This document shows, piece by piece, positions 17,826-27,538 of a stretch of DNA of 64,000 nt. The notes below the pieces were generated by a model, which saw nothing but the letters and a program-made list of their open reading frames with translations, made no database searches and was not told the origin of the DNA. The position numbers were made by a program, and so were the translations under genes. Location of the stretch: NCBI RefSeq assembly GCF_009833125.1, contig NZ_QRCC01000003.1:1-64000 (forward strand), read 5' to 3'. This DNA is from Nitrosomonas sp. HPC101 (GTDB lineage: Bacteria > Pseudomonadota > Gammaproteobacteria > Burkholderiales > Nitrosomonadaceae). How positions within the stretch are numbered: the first letter of the stretch is position 1; the number at the start of each line of letters is the position of its first letter.

Positions 17826-17856
17826 TTGACGGCAAAAACAGTTCGGATTCTATATT
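17826..17856 (+). promoter_or_regulatory. Candidate sigma-70 promoter of the ExoD-like gene
   Basis: TTGACG at 17826-17831 and TATATT at 17851-17856 are separated by 19 bp; taking TCTATA at 17849-17854 gives the ideal 17 bp. The start codon lies about 25 bp downstream, preceded by GGAGAAAG. The rest of the 276-bp divergent gap (17604-17879) shows nothing else recognisable. Confidence 0.4.
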
Positions 17857-17879
17857 GAAACAACCGGGGAGAAAGAACA

Positions 17880-18500
17880 GTGGAGGACAAAGAAAAAAAT
17901 ACGTCCGAATTATTACAACTGATTGTTATACAAAATACCGATGAAATGATCACTGTTGATCAGATCAAACATTCTCTGGATGAACGGGGATTTGCTGTAC
18001 TGCTGGCCATCGCCACCCTGCCAATCTGTCTTCCCATTCCCGCTCCACCGGGTTTTACGACTGTCTTTGCTATTCCACTTTTTATTTTTTCGGTACAGAT
18101 GATATGCGGCATGAGAGCCCCCTGGATCCCCAAGTGGTTGGCAAGAAAAGCAATGAAAAAAAGAGTGCTGGATAAACTGATCAACAGAATCACGCCTTGG
18201 CTGCGAAAAATAGAAAGTCACATGCACCCGCGACTCACTTATATCAGTGTGCATGCATGGGAGCGCATTATTGGCCTCTTTTCATTCATTTTTTCGATTT
18301 CCATTGCACTACCTGTCCCCTTGATCAATTTTCTTCCAGGTTGGGGTATTCTCATTATGTCACTTGGATTGCTCAGCAAAGATGGCCTGACTATCTTTGC
18401 CGGTATGATTGTCGGCACCACTGGTGTTGGTATAGCTCTGATAGTCGTCGCATTGCTATGGATGGGGGTTCCGATACCCTTTCTGAATCCAGCCGACTAA
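17880..18500 (+). CDS. ExoD family membrane protein
   Basis: 206 residues starting at GTG 17880 with GGAGAAAG about 7 bp upstream. ExoD proteins were named for a Rhizobium gene affecting exopolysaccharide production and alkali tolerance; their biochemical role is unknown. The family opening FAVLLAIATLPICLPIPAPPG is followed by about five membrane helices, the central SVHAWERIIGLFSFIFSISIALPVP, NFLPGWGILIMSLGLLSKDG, and a final hydrophobic hairpin. It converges with the PaaK-like gene, ending 1 bp before that gene's stop. Confidence 0.85.
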   Translation: MEDKEKNTSELLQLIVIQNTDEMITVDQIKHSLDERGFAVLLAIATLPICLPIPAPPGFTTVFAIPLFIFSVQMICGMRAPWIPKWLARKAMKKRVLDKLINRITPWLRKIESHMHPRLTYISVHAWERIIGLFSFIFSISIALPVPLINFLPGWGILIMSLGLLSKDGLTIFAGMIVGTTGVGIALIVVALLWMGVPIPFLNPAD

Positions 18501-18501
18501 T

Positions 18502-19857
18502 TCAACCTGCGGTTACTTTACTGACCACATAGCGAAACTTGCCCGATTTTTCGGTTGGAATTTCGGATACCTGTTCTATTGCAATTATTACATCCCGGCC
18601 CAGCCTGGCCTGAAACGATACAATAATCCGATCTGTGTCCACCTGACTCAGGCCGTCTTCGGTGATAAGCAGCACACGGGTAAAATCCATGCTTTCCTGT
18701 ATGATTTTGAACGTTTTTATCTGCGGCATATCTCGCAGAATGTAAATTAATGCCAGGCCATGCATAACTGTGCCATCCCGAGCGACAATAAAATCAGTAT
18801 TGCGGCCCTGTATTTCCTTGATCAGCGGCAAACCGCGCCCACAGGCACATACCTCGTCATCAAGTATGCCAATATCGCCGGTTCGGTAGCGGATAAAGGG
18901 GAAATCCCTGCTGGCCAGATGGGTCACAACAATCTCGCCCGATTCCCCGTGTGGAAGAGAACGACCGTGAGGATCAATAATTTCAACAACAATATCCTCG
19001 GCGGTAATATGCATTCTGCCCGCAGGGCATTCATGCGCAATAAACCCTGCATCCCGGCCACCATAACCATTTGCCACACGACAACCAAACGTATCACTGA
19101 TCTGTTTGCGCTGATCATCATACAGCCGCTCTGATGTTACAAATGCCACCTCAATATCCAGATCGCTCATGATGATACCGGTTTTATCAGCATATTTTGC
19201 AATGTGAGACAAAGCTGAAGGATAGCCAAACAGCATTTTGGGCCGAAATTTTCGAATGGTATTAAGGAAATCCTCGATTTTCTGGTTAGACATTTCAAAT
19301 GCCGGCAGCAATTTGCTGCGAAACAGGCGATCGCGCAAGGTACGCAATGCATCCTGCGCTCCCAGCTCGATCGGGGAACCCCATATCACAATTTCCGGAT
19401 CCCCTATATCCATTCCCCACCAGCGTGTAGCACGCCATTTAGCGGCAATATCATGACTGACACGCTCTTTCCCGATAAAAAATACCAGAGGTTCGCCACT
19501 TGATCCGCCCGTATTGAAACGGGCCAGATGACATGCCTGATCGGATTTAAGTTCTTCCAAATACATGCGTATCGTTGGCTTATCAAGAAAAGGCAATTGC
19601 TGTAAATCTGCCAGTGTATCGAGCTTCTCCGGTTGAAAATTCAGTCTGACAAACAGATCGCGATAATAAGGAACATGGATATTCGCGTAGATGAGCAACT
19701 GACGCAATTTTTCAGTTTGTAACTGCACAATCTCTCCAGGAGAAAGCCATTGAGTCTGCTCCATAGATTTACGCACATTAACACTGGTGTGCTGCTTAAG
19801 ACGTTCATGCAGTGGGAAAAGAAATCCAGATACTAAATGAGTACAGATATTACGCAT
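18502..19857 (-). CDS. Phenylacetate-CoA ligase-like (PaaK/CapK) adenylate-forming enzyme
   Basis: 451 residues. The phosphate-binding loop NTGGSSGEPLVFFIG (about 117-131) and downstream YGGRDAGFIAHECP and YRTGDIGILDDEVCACGRGLP fit the PaaK/CapK branch of acyl-adenylating enzymes, which activate a carboxylate with ATP and often pass it to a thiol. CapK-type members occur in capsule and polysaccharide clusters, and here the gene follows a glycosyltransferase by 11 bp on the same strand. A phenylacetate pathway is not nearby, so true PaaK activity is unlikely. Confidence 0.8.
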   Translation of the reverse strand: MRNICTHLVSGFLFPLHERLKQHTSVNVRKSMEQTQWLSPGEIVQLQTEKLRQLLIYANIHVPYYRDLFVRLNFQPEKLDTLADLQQLPFLDKPTIRMYLEELKSDQACHLARFNTGGSSGEPLVFFIGKERVSHDIAAKWRATRWWGMDIGDPEIVIWGSPIELGAQDALRTLRDRLFRSKLLPAFEMSNQKIEDFLNTIRKFRPKMLFGYPSALSHIAKYADKTGIIMSDLDIEVAFVTSERLYDDQRKQISDTFGCRVANGYGGRDAGFIAHECPAGRMHITAEDIVVEIIDPHGRSLPHGESGEIVVTHLASRDFPFIRYRTGDIGILDDEVCACGRGLPLIKEIQGRNTDFIVARDGTVMHGLALIYILRDMPQIKTFKIIQESMDFTRVLLITEDGLSQVDTDRIIVSFQARLGRDVIIAIEQVSEIPTEKSGKFRYVVSKVTAG

Positions 19858-19868
19858 AAATTTACTGA

Positions 19869-21146
19869 CTATTTCGATGATTCGTATCGTTTCACCTGCT
19901 CTGGCTGAGTAGTGATTTTTGTAAATTCTTCCACAAGCACGGTAACTCTCTGGTTCCAGGAATTTTTATGTGCGTAATCAATAATATTCTCCCGATTCCA
20001 GTCGTTTCTCAGAGCATTGCCAATCGCTAAACCAAGCGCTTGTTGATCATTAAAAGGCACCAGCTTACCCAGTGCCACATGATTAACCACTTCGGCATTC
20101 CCACCCACATCAGTAGCTACAACAGGCAAACCGCAAGCCATCGCTTCAAGTAACACATTGGCCCAGCCTTCATTTCTCGTAGCAAGCACAAATATATCTG
20201 CTGCCGATAGTGGGACTTTCAGTTTATCTGGTGGCACAACACCCAGGAATCGAACATTTTTCTCAAGCTTCAGTTCAGCAACCAGCTGTTTCAATTTTTC
20301 GGTCCAATCTCCTTCGGCACTTGCACCGCCAATTATCAGAAATTGAATGCCAGGATAAGCATCTATCAAATCAGGCAAGCATCCTATAACACGATGAAAT
20401 CCTTTACGTTCACAAAGCCCCCCCACCGACACCAATACCGGTACGTTCTCAGGTATATTCAAGCTCCTGCGAGCTTCAAACCGATCAACTCGGTAAAATT
20501 TATCGAGATCTACCCCATTACCCACTACGAGTACTTTGTCTTTTGGAATTCCAATTTCTACCGCAATCTTCCTCAAGGAGTCTGACACAGAAAAAATCTT
20601 TACAGCACGAGTCATGGCCTTGCCCATAAGACACCGATACAAAGAGCTACGAAAAAGTCTTGCCTCCGTTCCCCGCAGAGTAATCGTGACAGGGACTTGC
20701 AGCCATTTTCCTAAAATGCTCGCAGCATACCCATCCGGGTAGGCAAAATGTGCATCAATAATCTGAAAATTGAAACGACGCCTGAGCTGCCACAAAGTTG
20801 ACAAACTACCTAGCGCCATGAAAAAACCATCCAAAAATTTAAAAAAGCCCGGAACAGAGAAAAAACGTGGATGATAAATTTCAAAACCCTGCTGAAGCTC
20901 CTGATAAGGTGCTTCAGGCCTGAAATAAGGACGCCATCGGCGGAGAATTTTCTGTAATGGGAACCAAGGAACAGGGGCAATTACCACAAGCGGAAGATGT
21001 TCACCTACCCGGAACATACGCTCACGAACGAACAAACCAGCATTAGGCTGTCCCGGATGTGGGAAAAGTGAAGAAAATACGACAACTACAAAATTATTCT
21101 CATTACTTCCATCCTGATTCTTAGCCTTCCCTGGAATTAACTTCAT
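19869..21146 (-). CDS. GT4-type glycosyltransferase (GT-B fold)
   Basis: 425 residues, two Rossmann-like halves. The N-terminal acceptor domain has PHPGQPNAGLFVRERMF and DAHFAYPDGYAASIL. The C-terminal nucleotide-sugar domain has VVGNGVDLDKFYRV, LVSVGGLCERKGFHRVI and the EX7E-type motif in NEGWANVLLEAMACGLPVVATDVGGNAEVV. It transfers a sugar from a nucleotide donor to an unknown acceptor. Together with the PaaK-like gene just downstream it forms a two-gene unit probably linked to surface polysaccharide. Confidence 0.85.
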   Translation of the reverse strand: MKLIPGKAKNQDGSNENNFVVVVFSSLFPHPGQPNAGLFVRERMFRVGEHLPLVVIAPVPWFPLQKILRRWRPYFRPEAPYQELQQGFEIYHPRFFSVPGFFKFLDGFFMALGSLSTLWQLRRRFNFQIIDAHFAYPDGYAASILGKWLQVPVTITLRGTEARLFRSSLYRCLMGKAMTRAVKIFSVSDSLRKIAVEIGIPKDKVLVVGNGVDLDKFYRVDRFEARRSLNIPENVPVLVSVGGLCERKGFHRVIGCLPDLIDAYPGIQFLIIGGASAEGDWTEKLKQLVAELKLEKNVRFLGVVPPDKLKVPLSAADIFVLATRNEGWANVLLEAMACGLPVVATDVGGNAEVVNHVALGKLVPFNDQQALGLAIGNALRNDWNRENIIDYAHKNSWNQRVTVLVEEFTKITTQPEQVKRYESSK

Positions 21147-21289
21147 ATTATGATAATAATTGTTTTTTGATCTACTGAAAGCAAGCAGTCGTACTAAGGC
21201 TATCCTGAATCCTCTCGGATCAATTCAAACCCGGGGAGATTCAAACTGAATTATTCGAGTACCTTAAGCAAAGTTAACTGCTTTACAAT

Positions 21290-22813
21290 TCACTGCGAAT
21301 CAACAGTGGAACAGCTTATATTTTCAATCGGGTGCGGTCGTCCGACAGCAAACCCCTGAATATAATCAATCCCGATTTCCGTAAGTTTTTCCAGAACGGC
21401 TTGTGTCTCAACCAACTCTCCTATTGTTCTGATCTTCAGAGCATGTGCAAACTTGTTGATATTTTCAATTTTTCTCAGATCCTCTGCGTCCCGTAGCATA
21501 TTGCAGATTATGCTGCCATCTATCTTCAGGAAATCAGCCTTAATATGCCTCAGCAAATCGAATGAGGTACGATCATGATTGAAACTGCATAACGAAACCA
21601 AGCATCCCAATTGCTGTATTTTCTGTACAAACGACACCGTATTTTGCAAGTTAGCTATAACATCATATGTTTCTATTTCAAAACAGAATTTTTCAGGCTG
21701 AATCTTGGCGTCTTTCAGAAAATTCTGAATATAATCAACAAACACCGGATCTTTAAGCGTACTGCCGGACAAATTTACACAAAATGAGATCTCAGCACCG
21801 ATTTTCTTTTTTGAAAAATACTGGATAATTTTTTTTATCACCCATTCATCCAGACGTGGCATTAGATTATGGTTTTCTACAAGCGAAAGAAATGCTCCCG
21901 GTGGGATAAGATTAGATTCTTCCTCCTCCATACGAATGAGGATTTCATAATAAATTGTGGCATTTCTATCAGATTTAACGGGCAATATTTTCTGGCAAAA
22001 AAGACGAAATTCTTCCCGCTCAATAGCCAACACAATCCGGTTGGATAAATCTATAGATGCTTGCATCGACTGATGTTCCGCATCTATACCTGAATTCAGA
22101 GTACGTTCTCTTGTGTATGATTGTCCACTTACAAGCGCGGATTTTTCTTTAAGATTCTCCAGAAATAATTCATTTTTCTCCATGAATCGAGGTGTATACA
22201 GGGTATAGAATCCGACTACTTTTCCACCTGAATTGAAGTGCGGTATTAAATGGGCTGTAACCAAACAAGCTGATTGATTTGAAAGCTGTTGGGCATGTTG
22301 ATTCTGTACTATTTCACCAGATAATACGCGCTCGATTTCATGCCTGGTATGGATATGAAATGATTCATGAAGAAATTCATACAGGAACCGATTTTCTATT
22401 TGCTCAGGCCTTAATCCGAAGCACTGACGAAAAGCCTGGTTATGATAACAACATCTTTGCTCCGTGTTAAAGTAGGCCAGCATAACCGGAAAATGCTCAT
22501 CTACAATTTGCAACCTGGCTTTATTTTCTGAAGATGTTTTTTCAGCCCAGAGTCGGTGTTTTATTTCGTTAGCAAGACGCTCTTTTTGAGCAGCCATCTG
22601 TGCAAATTGCATTGAAAAAGCTTTTTCCGTATGCACAACCTGAATAATCGTGATGAGTATTGATGTTACCAGAATCACCCACAACCCCACTATAATATGC
22701 GACTCAATAGAAGGCATGACGTGATCCAACACAATCAGCAAGCCAGCTACAACCATTGCTACAGTTGCCGACAGAAAAGGTTTGATTGTATTGATTTTTG
22801 AGTGGGCATACAT
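21290..22813 (-). CDS. Membrane PAS-EAL protein with a degenerate EAL domain
   Basis: 507 residues. Two membrane helices (about 12-30 and 40-60) are followed by a PAS-like region (about 95-215, VDEHFPVMLAYFN...) and an EAL domain (about 255-500). EAL domains hydrolyse cyclic di-GMP. Present are E290 (EILIR in place of EALxR), N347 (FCVNLSG), E379/E381, K430 (FLKIDGS), E466 (IGELVET) and Q486. The usual DDFG metal-binding pair is replaced by C409-S410 in SLCSFNHD, so hydrolysis is probably lost and a sensory or binding role is more likely. It stands alone. Confidence 0.82.
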   Translation of the reverse strand: MYAHSKINTIKPFLSATVAMVVAGLLIVLDHVMPSIESHIIVGLWVILVTSILITIIQVVHTEKAFSMQFAQMAAQKERLANEIKHRLWAEKTSSENKARLQIVDEHFPVMLAYFNTEQRCCYHNQAFRQCFGLRPEQIENRFLYEFLHESFHIHTRHEIERVLSGEIVQNQHAQQLSNQSACLVTAHLIPHFNSGGKVVGFYTLYTPRFMEKNELFLENLKEKSALVSGQSYTRERTLNSGIDAEHQSMQASIDLSNRIVLAIEREEFRLFCQKILPVKSDRNATIYYEILIRMEEEESNLIPPGAFLSLVENHNLMPRLDEWVIKKIIQYFSKKKIGAEISFCVNLSGSTLKDPVFVDYIQNFLKDAKIQPEKFCFEIETYDVIANLQNTVSFVQKIQQLGCLVSLCSFNHDRTSFDLLRHIKADFLKIDGSIICNMLRDAEDLRKIENINKFAHALKIRTIGELVETQAVLEKLTEIGIDYIQGFAVGRPHPIENISCSTVDSQ

Positions 22814-23007
22814 AAATAAGCGATAAACCAGGAAATCTGGCTAAAGAACCTTGGAACTTCTACAAAGCTAACCGCGTTGCTATTTTTGCGTTAGAAATTG
22901 TCTCGAAATGTTCATTTATTACAATAAACCCTACTTGTTCACCGATTTTTGCCTGGAACTGACTGCTTTGCTAACGTTTTTCAGATGTTCTCTGATACCG
23001 GCCACAA

Positions 23008-24039
23008 CTAACTATATGATCCAAGCGGACGGACTGTAGTCCAGAATTTCCAGAGACTACCGGATGTCAGAGTAAAACTCCTGCTTGAATGCTCGCTGAT
23101 GACAGTAAGCTTTAACTGCGTTATTTGTTTTCTCTTTAATGCCAGAAGTAATGGAGAAAACCAGCTTTGTTCCATTTTTATCAATTCATTTCGCCAGTTG
23201 AACACATCTTTGTAACCGGCATATTTCCGGAGATTATCCAGAAAGACCAACCACTCACCTGAATCATCAGGGTATTGTAGTAGCTCATCCACATCTTCCG
23301 GCAAATCATGACATACAACTTTCCCCATTTCTGCCAGAGCACGGGCAAGAATGTGATTGCTCCAGATTCTGCTATAGGATGTATGCACTTGCTGTGGCGT
23401 GATGCCTCCACCCCATGCCCATACACTATTGACCACCAGATCTCCCCGAGCCTCTCTTGCCTGATTTAATGGATGTTCATGCAAAAGCATTTGTATTTCA
23501 TTTACTCTGCTATTCCAGATTGAACTGTCATTCCCACAGGGCAAAAGATTATTTATGTTCTTACCAACGACTTCACTCAGAAGAAACGTCTGTAGTTCCA
23601 GAGCCTTGCTGCATTGCAGATACCAACGATCAGGATAAAGAGGCAGCAAGGTTAAACCATCATCTGAAATTAACTTATTAATACTATCGGTAAATGAAAT
23701 TGCCTCCTTTAAAGAAATATTCAGAATGTGATTGTCACCCAAAAGTATATGGTTGTTTTCAATCCGAAAATGAACTGGATCAACCCGCAACCAGTAACCA
23801 TCTCCGAATTCAATATGCCTGCCATCCAACTGCAGCATTATGGGGGCAACCGGCCAATCACACTGTTTGTGCACATTAAAAACCTCGCATAACCAGGACT
23901 CTGCGGCGTATCCCGGCTCTTTAGCACAAAGACTCTTGGCAAGGATTGTTTCCAACGCTGGCAATTCCAGGTGGCGGCAAACCTCTGCGTGTGAATTACC
24001 CGGCCAAAACAAAGCGGGAATACATACATGTAAATTCAT
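23008..24039 (-). CDS. COG4255-type protein (annotated elsewhere as phosphoglycerate mutase-like)
   Basis: 343 residues, soluble. The opening MNLHVCIPALFWP, the middle LTLLPLYPDRWYLQ and GKNINNLLPCG, and the block NSVWAWGGGITPQ identify a betaproteobacterial family that databases call a cofactor-independent phosphoglycerate mutase-like regulator. No alkaline-phosphatase-type metal site is visible, so enzymatic activity is doubtful. It is divergent from bfd across a 309-bp gap. The 194-bp gap between this gene and the EAL gene shows no further feature. Confidence 0.65.
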   Translation of the reverse strand: MNLHVCIPALFWPGNSHAEVCRHLELPALETILAKSLCAKEPGYAAESWLCEVFNVHKQCDWPVAPIMLQLDGRHIEFGDGYWLRVDPVHFRIENNHILLGDNHILNISLKEAISFTDSINKLISDDGLTLLPLYPDRWYLQCSKALELQTFLLSEVVGKNINNLLPCGNDSSIWNSRVNEIQMLLHEHPLNQAREARGDLVVNSVWAWGGGITPQQVHTSYSRIWSNHILARALAEMGKVVCHDLPEDVDELLQYPDDSGEWLVFLDNLRKYAGYKDVFNWRNELIKMEQSWFSPLLLALKRKQITQLKLTVISEHSSRSFTLTSGSLWKFWTTVRPLGSYS

Positions 24040-24254
24040 ATAAAACCATAAACAAATATAAAAGTATCACTGAAGCCACACTGAGCAAAAGTGGCTCACT
24101 AATAATAAAATTATGAAGAAACCACGTTGTCACGTTATTTTCTGTACACACACCGCAAACAACACAACTTTACCGCTCTCGTTACAAAATACCAACATTT
24201 ACACAACCATATGAAATTAACAGTTGCAAATCTTATAAAGATGAATATAATTTT

Positions 24255-24273
24255 AAGAATTATTCTCATTATT
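24255..24273. promoter_or_regulatory. Candidate Fur box upstream of bfd-bfr
   Basis: The minus-strand 19-mer AATAATGAGAATAATTCTT matches the classical Fur consensus at 14 of 19 positions by hand count. It lies 76 bp before the bfd start in a 309-bp AT-rich divergent gap. Fur control of bacterioferritin and its ferredoxin is common. The same AATAATGAGA core recurs in the palindrome at 45703-45737. Confidence 0.55.
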
Positions 24274-24348
24274 GATTGAAATTCGTAACTATCAATTCAT
24301 CGGGTATGCCCGTGTTTTCTGAAAATTATTCGACAAAAGTTATCTTTC

Positions 24349-24549
24349 ATGTATATTTGCGTATGTAAGGGAGTGACTGAACGCGACATTCATAAGGCCA
24401 TCAAACAGGGTGCCGTAAGAATGCGTGACCTAAGACAATGCTTGGGCGTTACCGGGCAATGTGGTATTTGTGCTTGCCATGCCAAGACAACATTGGACAA
24501 GATATTGGATCAGGAGCTTTTTCAACAAACGACTGCAAATTCCTCCTGA
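24349..24549 (+). CDS. bfd: Bacterioferritin-associated ferredoxin
   Basis: 66 residues, the usual length. Bfd carries a [2Fe-2S] cluster held by C4, C6, C38 and C41 (YICVCKG and GQCGICA), and donates electrons to bacterioferritin so that stored iron is released as Fe(II). The pattern C-x-C-x31-C-x2-C is intact. It lies 52 bp upstream of bfr on the same strand, downstream of a Fur-like box. Confidence 0.93.
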   Translation: MYICVCKGVTERDIHKAIKQGAVRMRDLRQCLGVTGQCGICACHAKTTLDKILDQELFQQTTANSS

Positions 24550-24601
24550 AGTATTTCTAACTTACTGAAGCCTGTATATCGATCATCTGGAGAGAGAAAT
24601 C

Positions 24602-25066
24602 ATGAAAGGTAACGCCGATATAATTCGCTGGCTAAATCGCCAGCTGCAGCTCGAGTTAACTGCTATCAATCAATATTTTCTTCATGCCCGCATGTACAAA
24701 AACTGGGGGTTTAACAAACTTGGTGAGCATGAATACCATGAATCCATTGAAGAAATGAAGCATGCGGATCAATTAATTGAACGTATTCTTTTTCTTGAGG
24801 GTTTGCCTAATCTACAAGAACTTGGAAAGTTACTGATCGGTGAAAATGCACAAGAATGCGTAACTTGCGATCTTGAGCTGGAACGTGTCGGCCGGGAAAC
24901 TCTCATTGGTGCAATAGCCGCTTGTGAAGCAGCGCAGGATTTTGTTTCACGTGAAATTTTCGAGGAAATTCTGGAAGATACAGAAGAGCATATTGATTGG
25001 CTGGAAACACAGCAAGATATGATTCAAAATATCGGCCTCCAGAACTGGTTGCAAAGCCAGATTTAG
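24602..25066 (+). CDS. bfr: Bacterioferritin
   Basis: 154 residues in a four-helix ferritin fold; 24 subunits form the iron-storage shell with haem at dimer interfaces. Haem ligand M52 and ferroxidase residues E18, E51, H54, E94 and H130 are in place. Residue 127, Glu in E. coli Bfr, is Thr here ([11 protein letters not shown]), with Glu at 128 and 129, so the second iron site may use a shifted ligand. A GGAGAG ribosome binding site precedes the ATG. It is cotranscribed with bfd. Confidence 0.93.
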   Translation: MKGNADIIRWLNRQLQLELTAINQYFLHARMYKNWGFNKLGEHEYHESIEEMKHADQLIERILFLEGLPNLQELGKLLIGENAQECVTCDLELERVGRETLIGAIAACEAAQDFVSREIFEEILEDTEEHIDWLETQQDMIQNIGLQNWLQSQI

Positions 25067-25317
25067 TGACAAATTGCTATTTGGACCGTGCTCAAAAATA
25101 TAAAAACCAAGAATCTGAAGCAGTACCTCTTCTGAGTGAGCTGCACACCAACATGAAATACGACTGAATCTGACTTATGATCAGGTTTAGTCGTAGCAGC
25201 TGCTGTATGTGTTCGTCTACATATCTCTTATTACCTCTAAAAAATTAGAAATGTACTGATAAAATAAAAGGGCACTTGCTGCTTTATTTATTAATATCTG
25301 TATTTCTAACTTGGTAT

Positions 25318-26148
25318 ATGACTATTAACTGTACTCAGTGCGGGAGTAGCCGAACATATAGGTCTCACTTCAGGCCCGGCGAACGCACTCCCTTAAATTT
25401 GCTACTTTCCCCCTACCGCTGCCGCGACTGCAAAGCACGTTTCTGGCGGAAAAATAGTGATGCTTATTTTGTAGCCACAATAAGCGTCGGTGGTGTACTT
25501 CTGCTGGGAACACTGATCTGGATCGGATTTTCCACTAATGAACCCATAAGGAACAACCTGCAAGACCAATCACAAACAGTTTCTACAAAATCATCGCAAG
25601 GCAACCACAACCATCAATCTCCATCCGCGACTGCATCAAAAAGCTCAACACGATCAGAAACAGTTACACGCGGAGAAAAGATTAATCCTGAATCGATCAG
25701 AAGTGAAGAAAGCTACTTTATGCCAGGAGCCGACGACAATCGACTTTATACAATGAACCTTTTTCTTGAAAAAGCGAGAAAAGGCAATGCTGACGCTCAA
25801 TATCAACTGGGTTTACTGTATCTGACTGGTAAAGGAACACTTCAGGATTTCTCTGAAGCTTCAAAATGGTTTATTCTGGCCGCAGAACAAAACCATCCTC
25901 TTGCGCAATATGAATTAGGTCTACTTTATCAAATTGGCCAAGGCGTGGAAATAGACAATGAAAAAAGTTATGTCTGGTTCAATCTGGCGGCGGCTGCCGG
26001 TGTAGAACAGGCAGCATTAGCACGCGATAAAGCTCTGCGTTCACTCAGTAGGGCACAACTTGCATCTGCACAGAAAACAGCCCGAGAATGGCTGGCTTCC
26101 AGAAGCAGGTCTGGAAAACAGCTATCCGGACAATTAGAAGAAGAATAA
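25318..26148 (+). CDS. Sel1-repeat protein with zinc ribbon and one membrane helix
   Basis: 276 residues from the ATG at 25318; an upstream TTG at 25276 would add 14 hydrophobic residues. A small zinc ribbon (CTQC and CRDC, about residues 5-38) is followed by a membrane helix (AYFVATISVGGVLLLGTLIWIGF), a Ser/Thr/Gln-rich linker, and two or three Sel1/TPR-like repeats (ARKGNADAQYQLGLLYLTGKG, AEQNHPLAQYELGLLYQIGQG, YVWFNLAAAAGVEQA). Such proteins are scaffolds; its partners are unknown. The 7-bp gap to convergent pntB leaves no separate terminator. Confidence 0.75.
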   Translation: MTINCTQCGSSRTYRSHFRPGERTPLNLLLSPYRCRDCKARFWRKNSDAYFVATISVGGVLLLGTLIWIGFSTNEPIRNNLQDQSQTVSTKSSQGNHNHQSPSATASKSSTRSETVTRGEKINPESIRSEESYFMPGADDNRLYTMNLFLEKARKGNADAQYQLGLLYLTGKGTLQDFSEASKWFILAAEQNHPLAQYELGLLYQIGQGVEIDNEKSYVWFNLAAAAGVEQAALARDKALRSLSRAQLASAQKTAREWLASRSRSGKQLSGQLEEE

Positions 26149-26155
26149 TGTTCTA

Positions 26156-27538
26156 CTAAAGCGCTTTAACCATATCTTCCACGACTTTCTTCGCATCACC
26201 GAATACCATCATGGTCTTATCCATATAAAAAAGATCGTTATCCAAGCCAGCATAACCAGCAGCCATACTCCGTTTGACAACCATTACAGTACGCGCTTTA
26301 TAGGCTTCCAGGATCGGCATCCCGTAAATAGGACTGCCTGGAATATTCGCTGCCGGATTCACCACGTCATTTGCACCTAATACCAGCACAACATCAGTAT
26401 TCGGAAAATCACTGTTAATCTCTTCCATTTCCTGCACCATCTCATAGGGAATCTCAGCCTCCGCTAACAATACATTCATATGACCGGGCATACGGCCTGC
26501 TACAGGATGAATGGCAAAACGAATATTAATTCCCTTTTTATGCAGCGCTAATGCTAACTCCTTGACAGCATGCTGTGCACGCGCCACAGCCAATCCATAT
26601 CCTGGAATGATGATAACGCTGTCCGCGTTCCCCAATAAGAACGCGGCATCATCCGCACTACCGCTACGATAGGTTTTTTGTACTCCATCATCGTTGACGC
26701 CCTGACTCCCCCCATCACTGCCGAAACCACCAAGAATTACAGAAAGAAACGGCCGATTCATGGCCTTGCACATAATATAGGAAAGAATCGCACCGGAGCT
26801 GCCTACCAGAGATCCGGCGATAATCAACATCGGGTTACCAAGTGAAAAACCAATTCCTGCCGCAGCCCACCCAGAGTATGAGTTCAGCATGGAAATCACA
26901 ACTGGCATATCTGCACCGCCAATTGGAATAATAATGAGGAATCCCAATAGGAAGGCAATCGCAGTCATCGTAGAAAACGCCGTCCAGTTTGTTGTTTCAC
27001 TGAAGAAAAACCACAAACCGAAACCGATCATGACAACAGCCATTAACAGGTTGAGCATGTGCTGGCCACTGAATACAATTGGCCTACCACTCATGCGTCC
27101 AGACAACTTAAGAAAAGCGATAACCGAGCCAGACCATGTCATCGCTCCAATAAAGGTTCCTATAAAAAGCTCCAGTTTATTGCCTGCAGGTAATATTTCT
27201 GGCAGATCAAACGAAACTGGATTGTTAACCGCTGCAATTGCAATAAATACTGCAGCAAGCCCCACCAGTGAGTGCATGAATGCAATCAGTTCAGGCATCG
27301 CTGTCATCTGAATACGAAATGCAATAATTGAACCAATGACCGCACCTACAGCAATACAGCTCAGAATCAACACCCAGTTTCCTGTAATGGTCAGAGTTGT
27401 GCTTACAGCAATGCCCATCCCTAACATACCAAGCAGATTGCCACGACGTGCAGTAGTCGGCGAACTTAACCCCTTGAGTGAAAGAATAAAAAATACAGCC
27501 GCTACCAAATAGGCCAGCGCAATGAAGTTAACAGACAT
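26156..27538 (-). CDS. pntB: NAD(P) transhydrogenase subunit beta
   Basis: 460 residues. About nine membrane helices (to about residue 270) form the proton channel with the small alpha-2 subunit, followed by the NADP(H)-binding domain III. There VIIIPGYGLAVARAQHAVKEL is the nucleotide-binding loop and VLVLGANDVVNPAA the conserved NADP segment. The complex uses the proton gradient to reduce NADP+ with NADH. The start directly abuts the pntA2 stop with no gap. Confidence 0.97.
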   Translation of the reverse strand: MSVNFIALAYLVAAVFFILSLKGLSSPTTARRGNLLGMLGMGIAVSTTLTITGNWVLILSCIAVGAVIGSIIAFRIQMTAMPELIAFMHSLVGLAAVFIAIAAVNNPVSFDLPEILPAGNKLELFIGTFIGAMTWSGSVIAFLKLSGRMSGRPIVFSGQHMLNLLMAVVMIGFGLWFFFSETTNWTAFSTMTAIAFLLGFLIIIPIGGADMPVVISMLNSYSGWAAAGIGFSLGNPMLIIAGSLVGSSGAILSYIMCKAMNRPFLSVILGGFGSDGGSQGVNDDGVQKTYRSGSADDAAFLLGNADSVIIIPGYGLAVARAQHAVKELALALHKKGINIRFAIHPVAGRMPGHMNVLLAEAEIPYEMVQEMEEINSDFPNTDVVLVLGANDVVNPAANIPGSPIYGMPILEAYKARTVMVVKRSMAAGYAGLDNDLFYMDKTMMVFGDAKKVVEDMVKAL

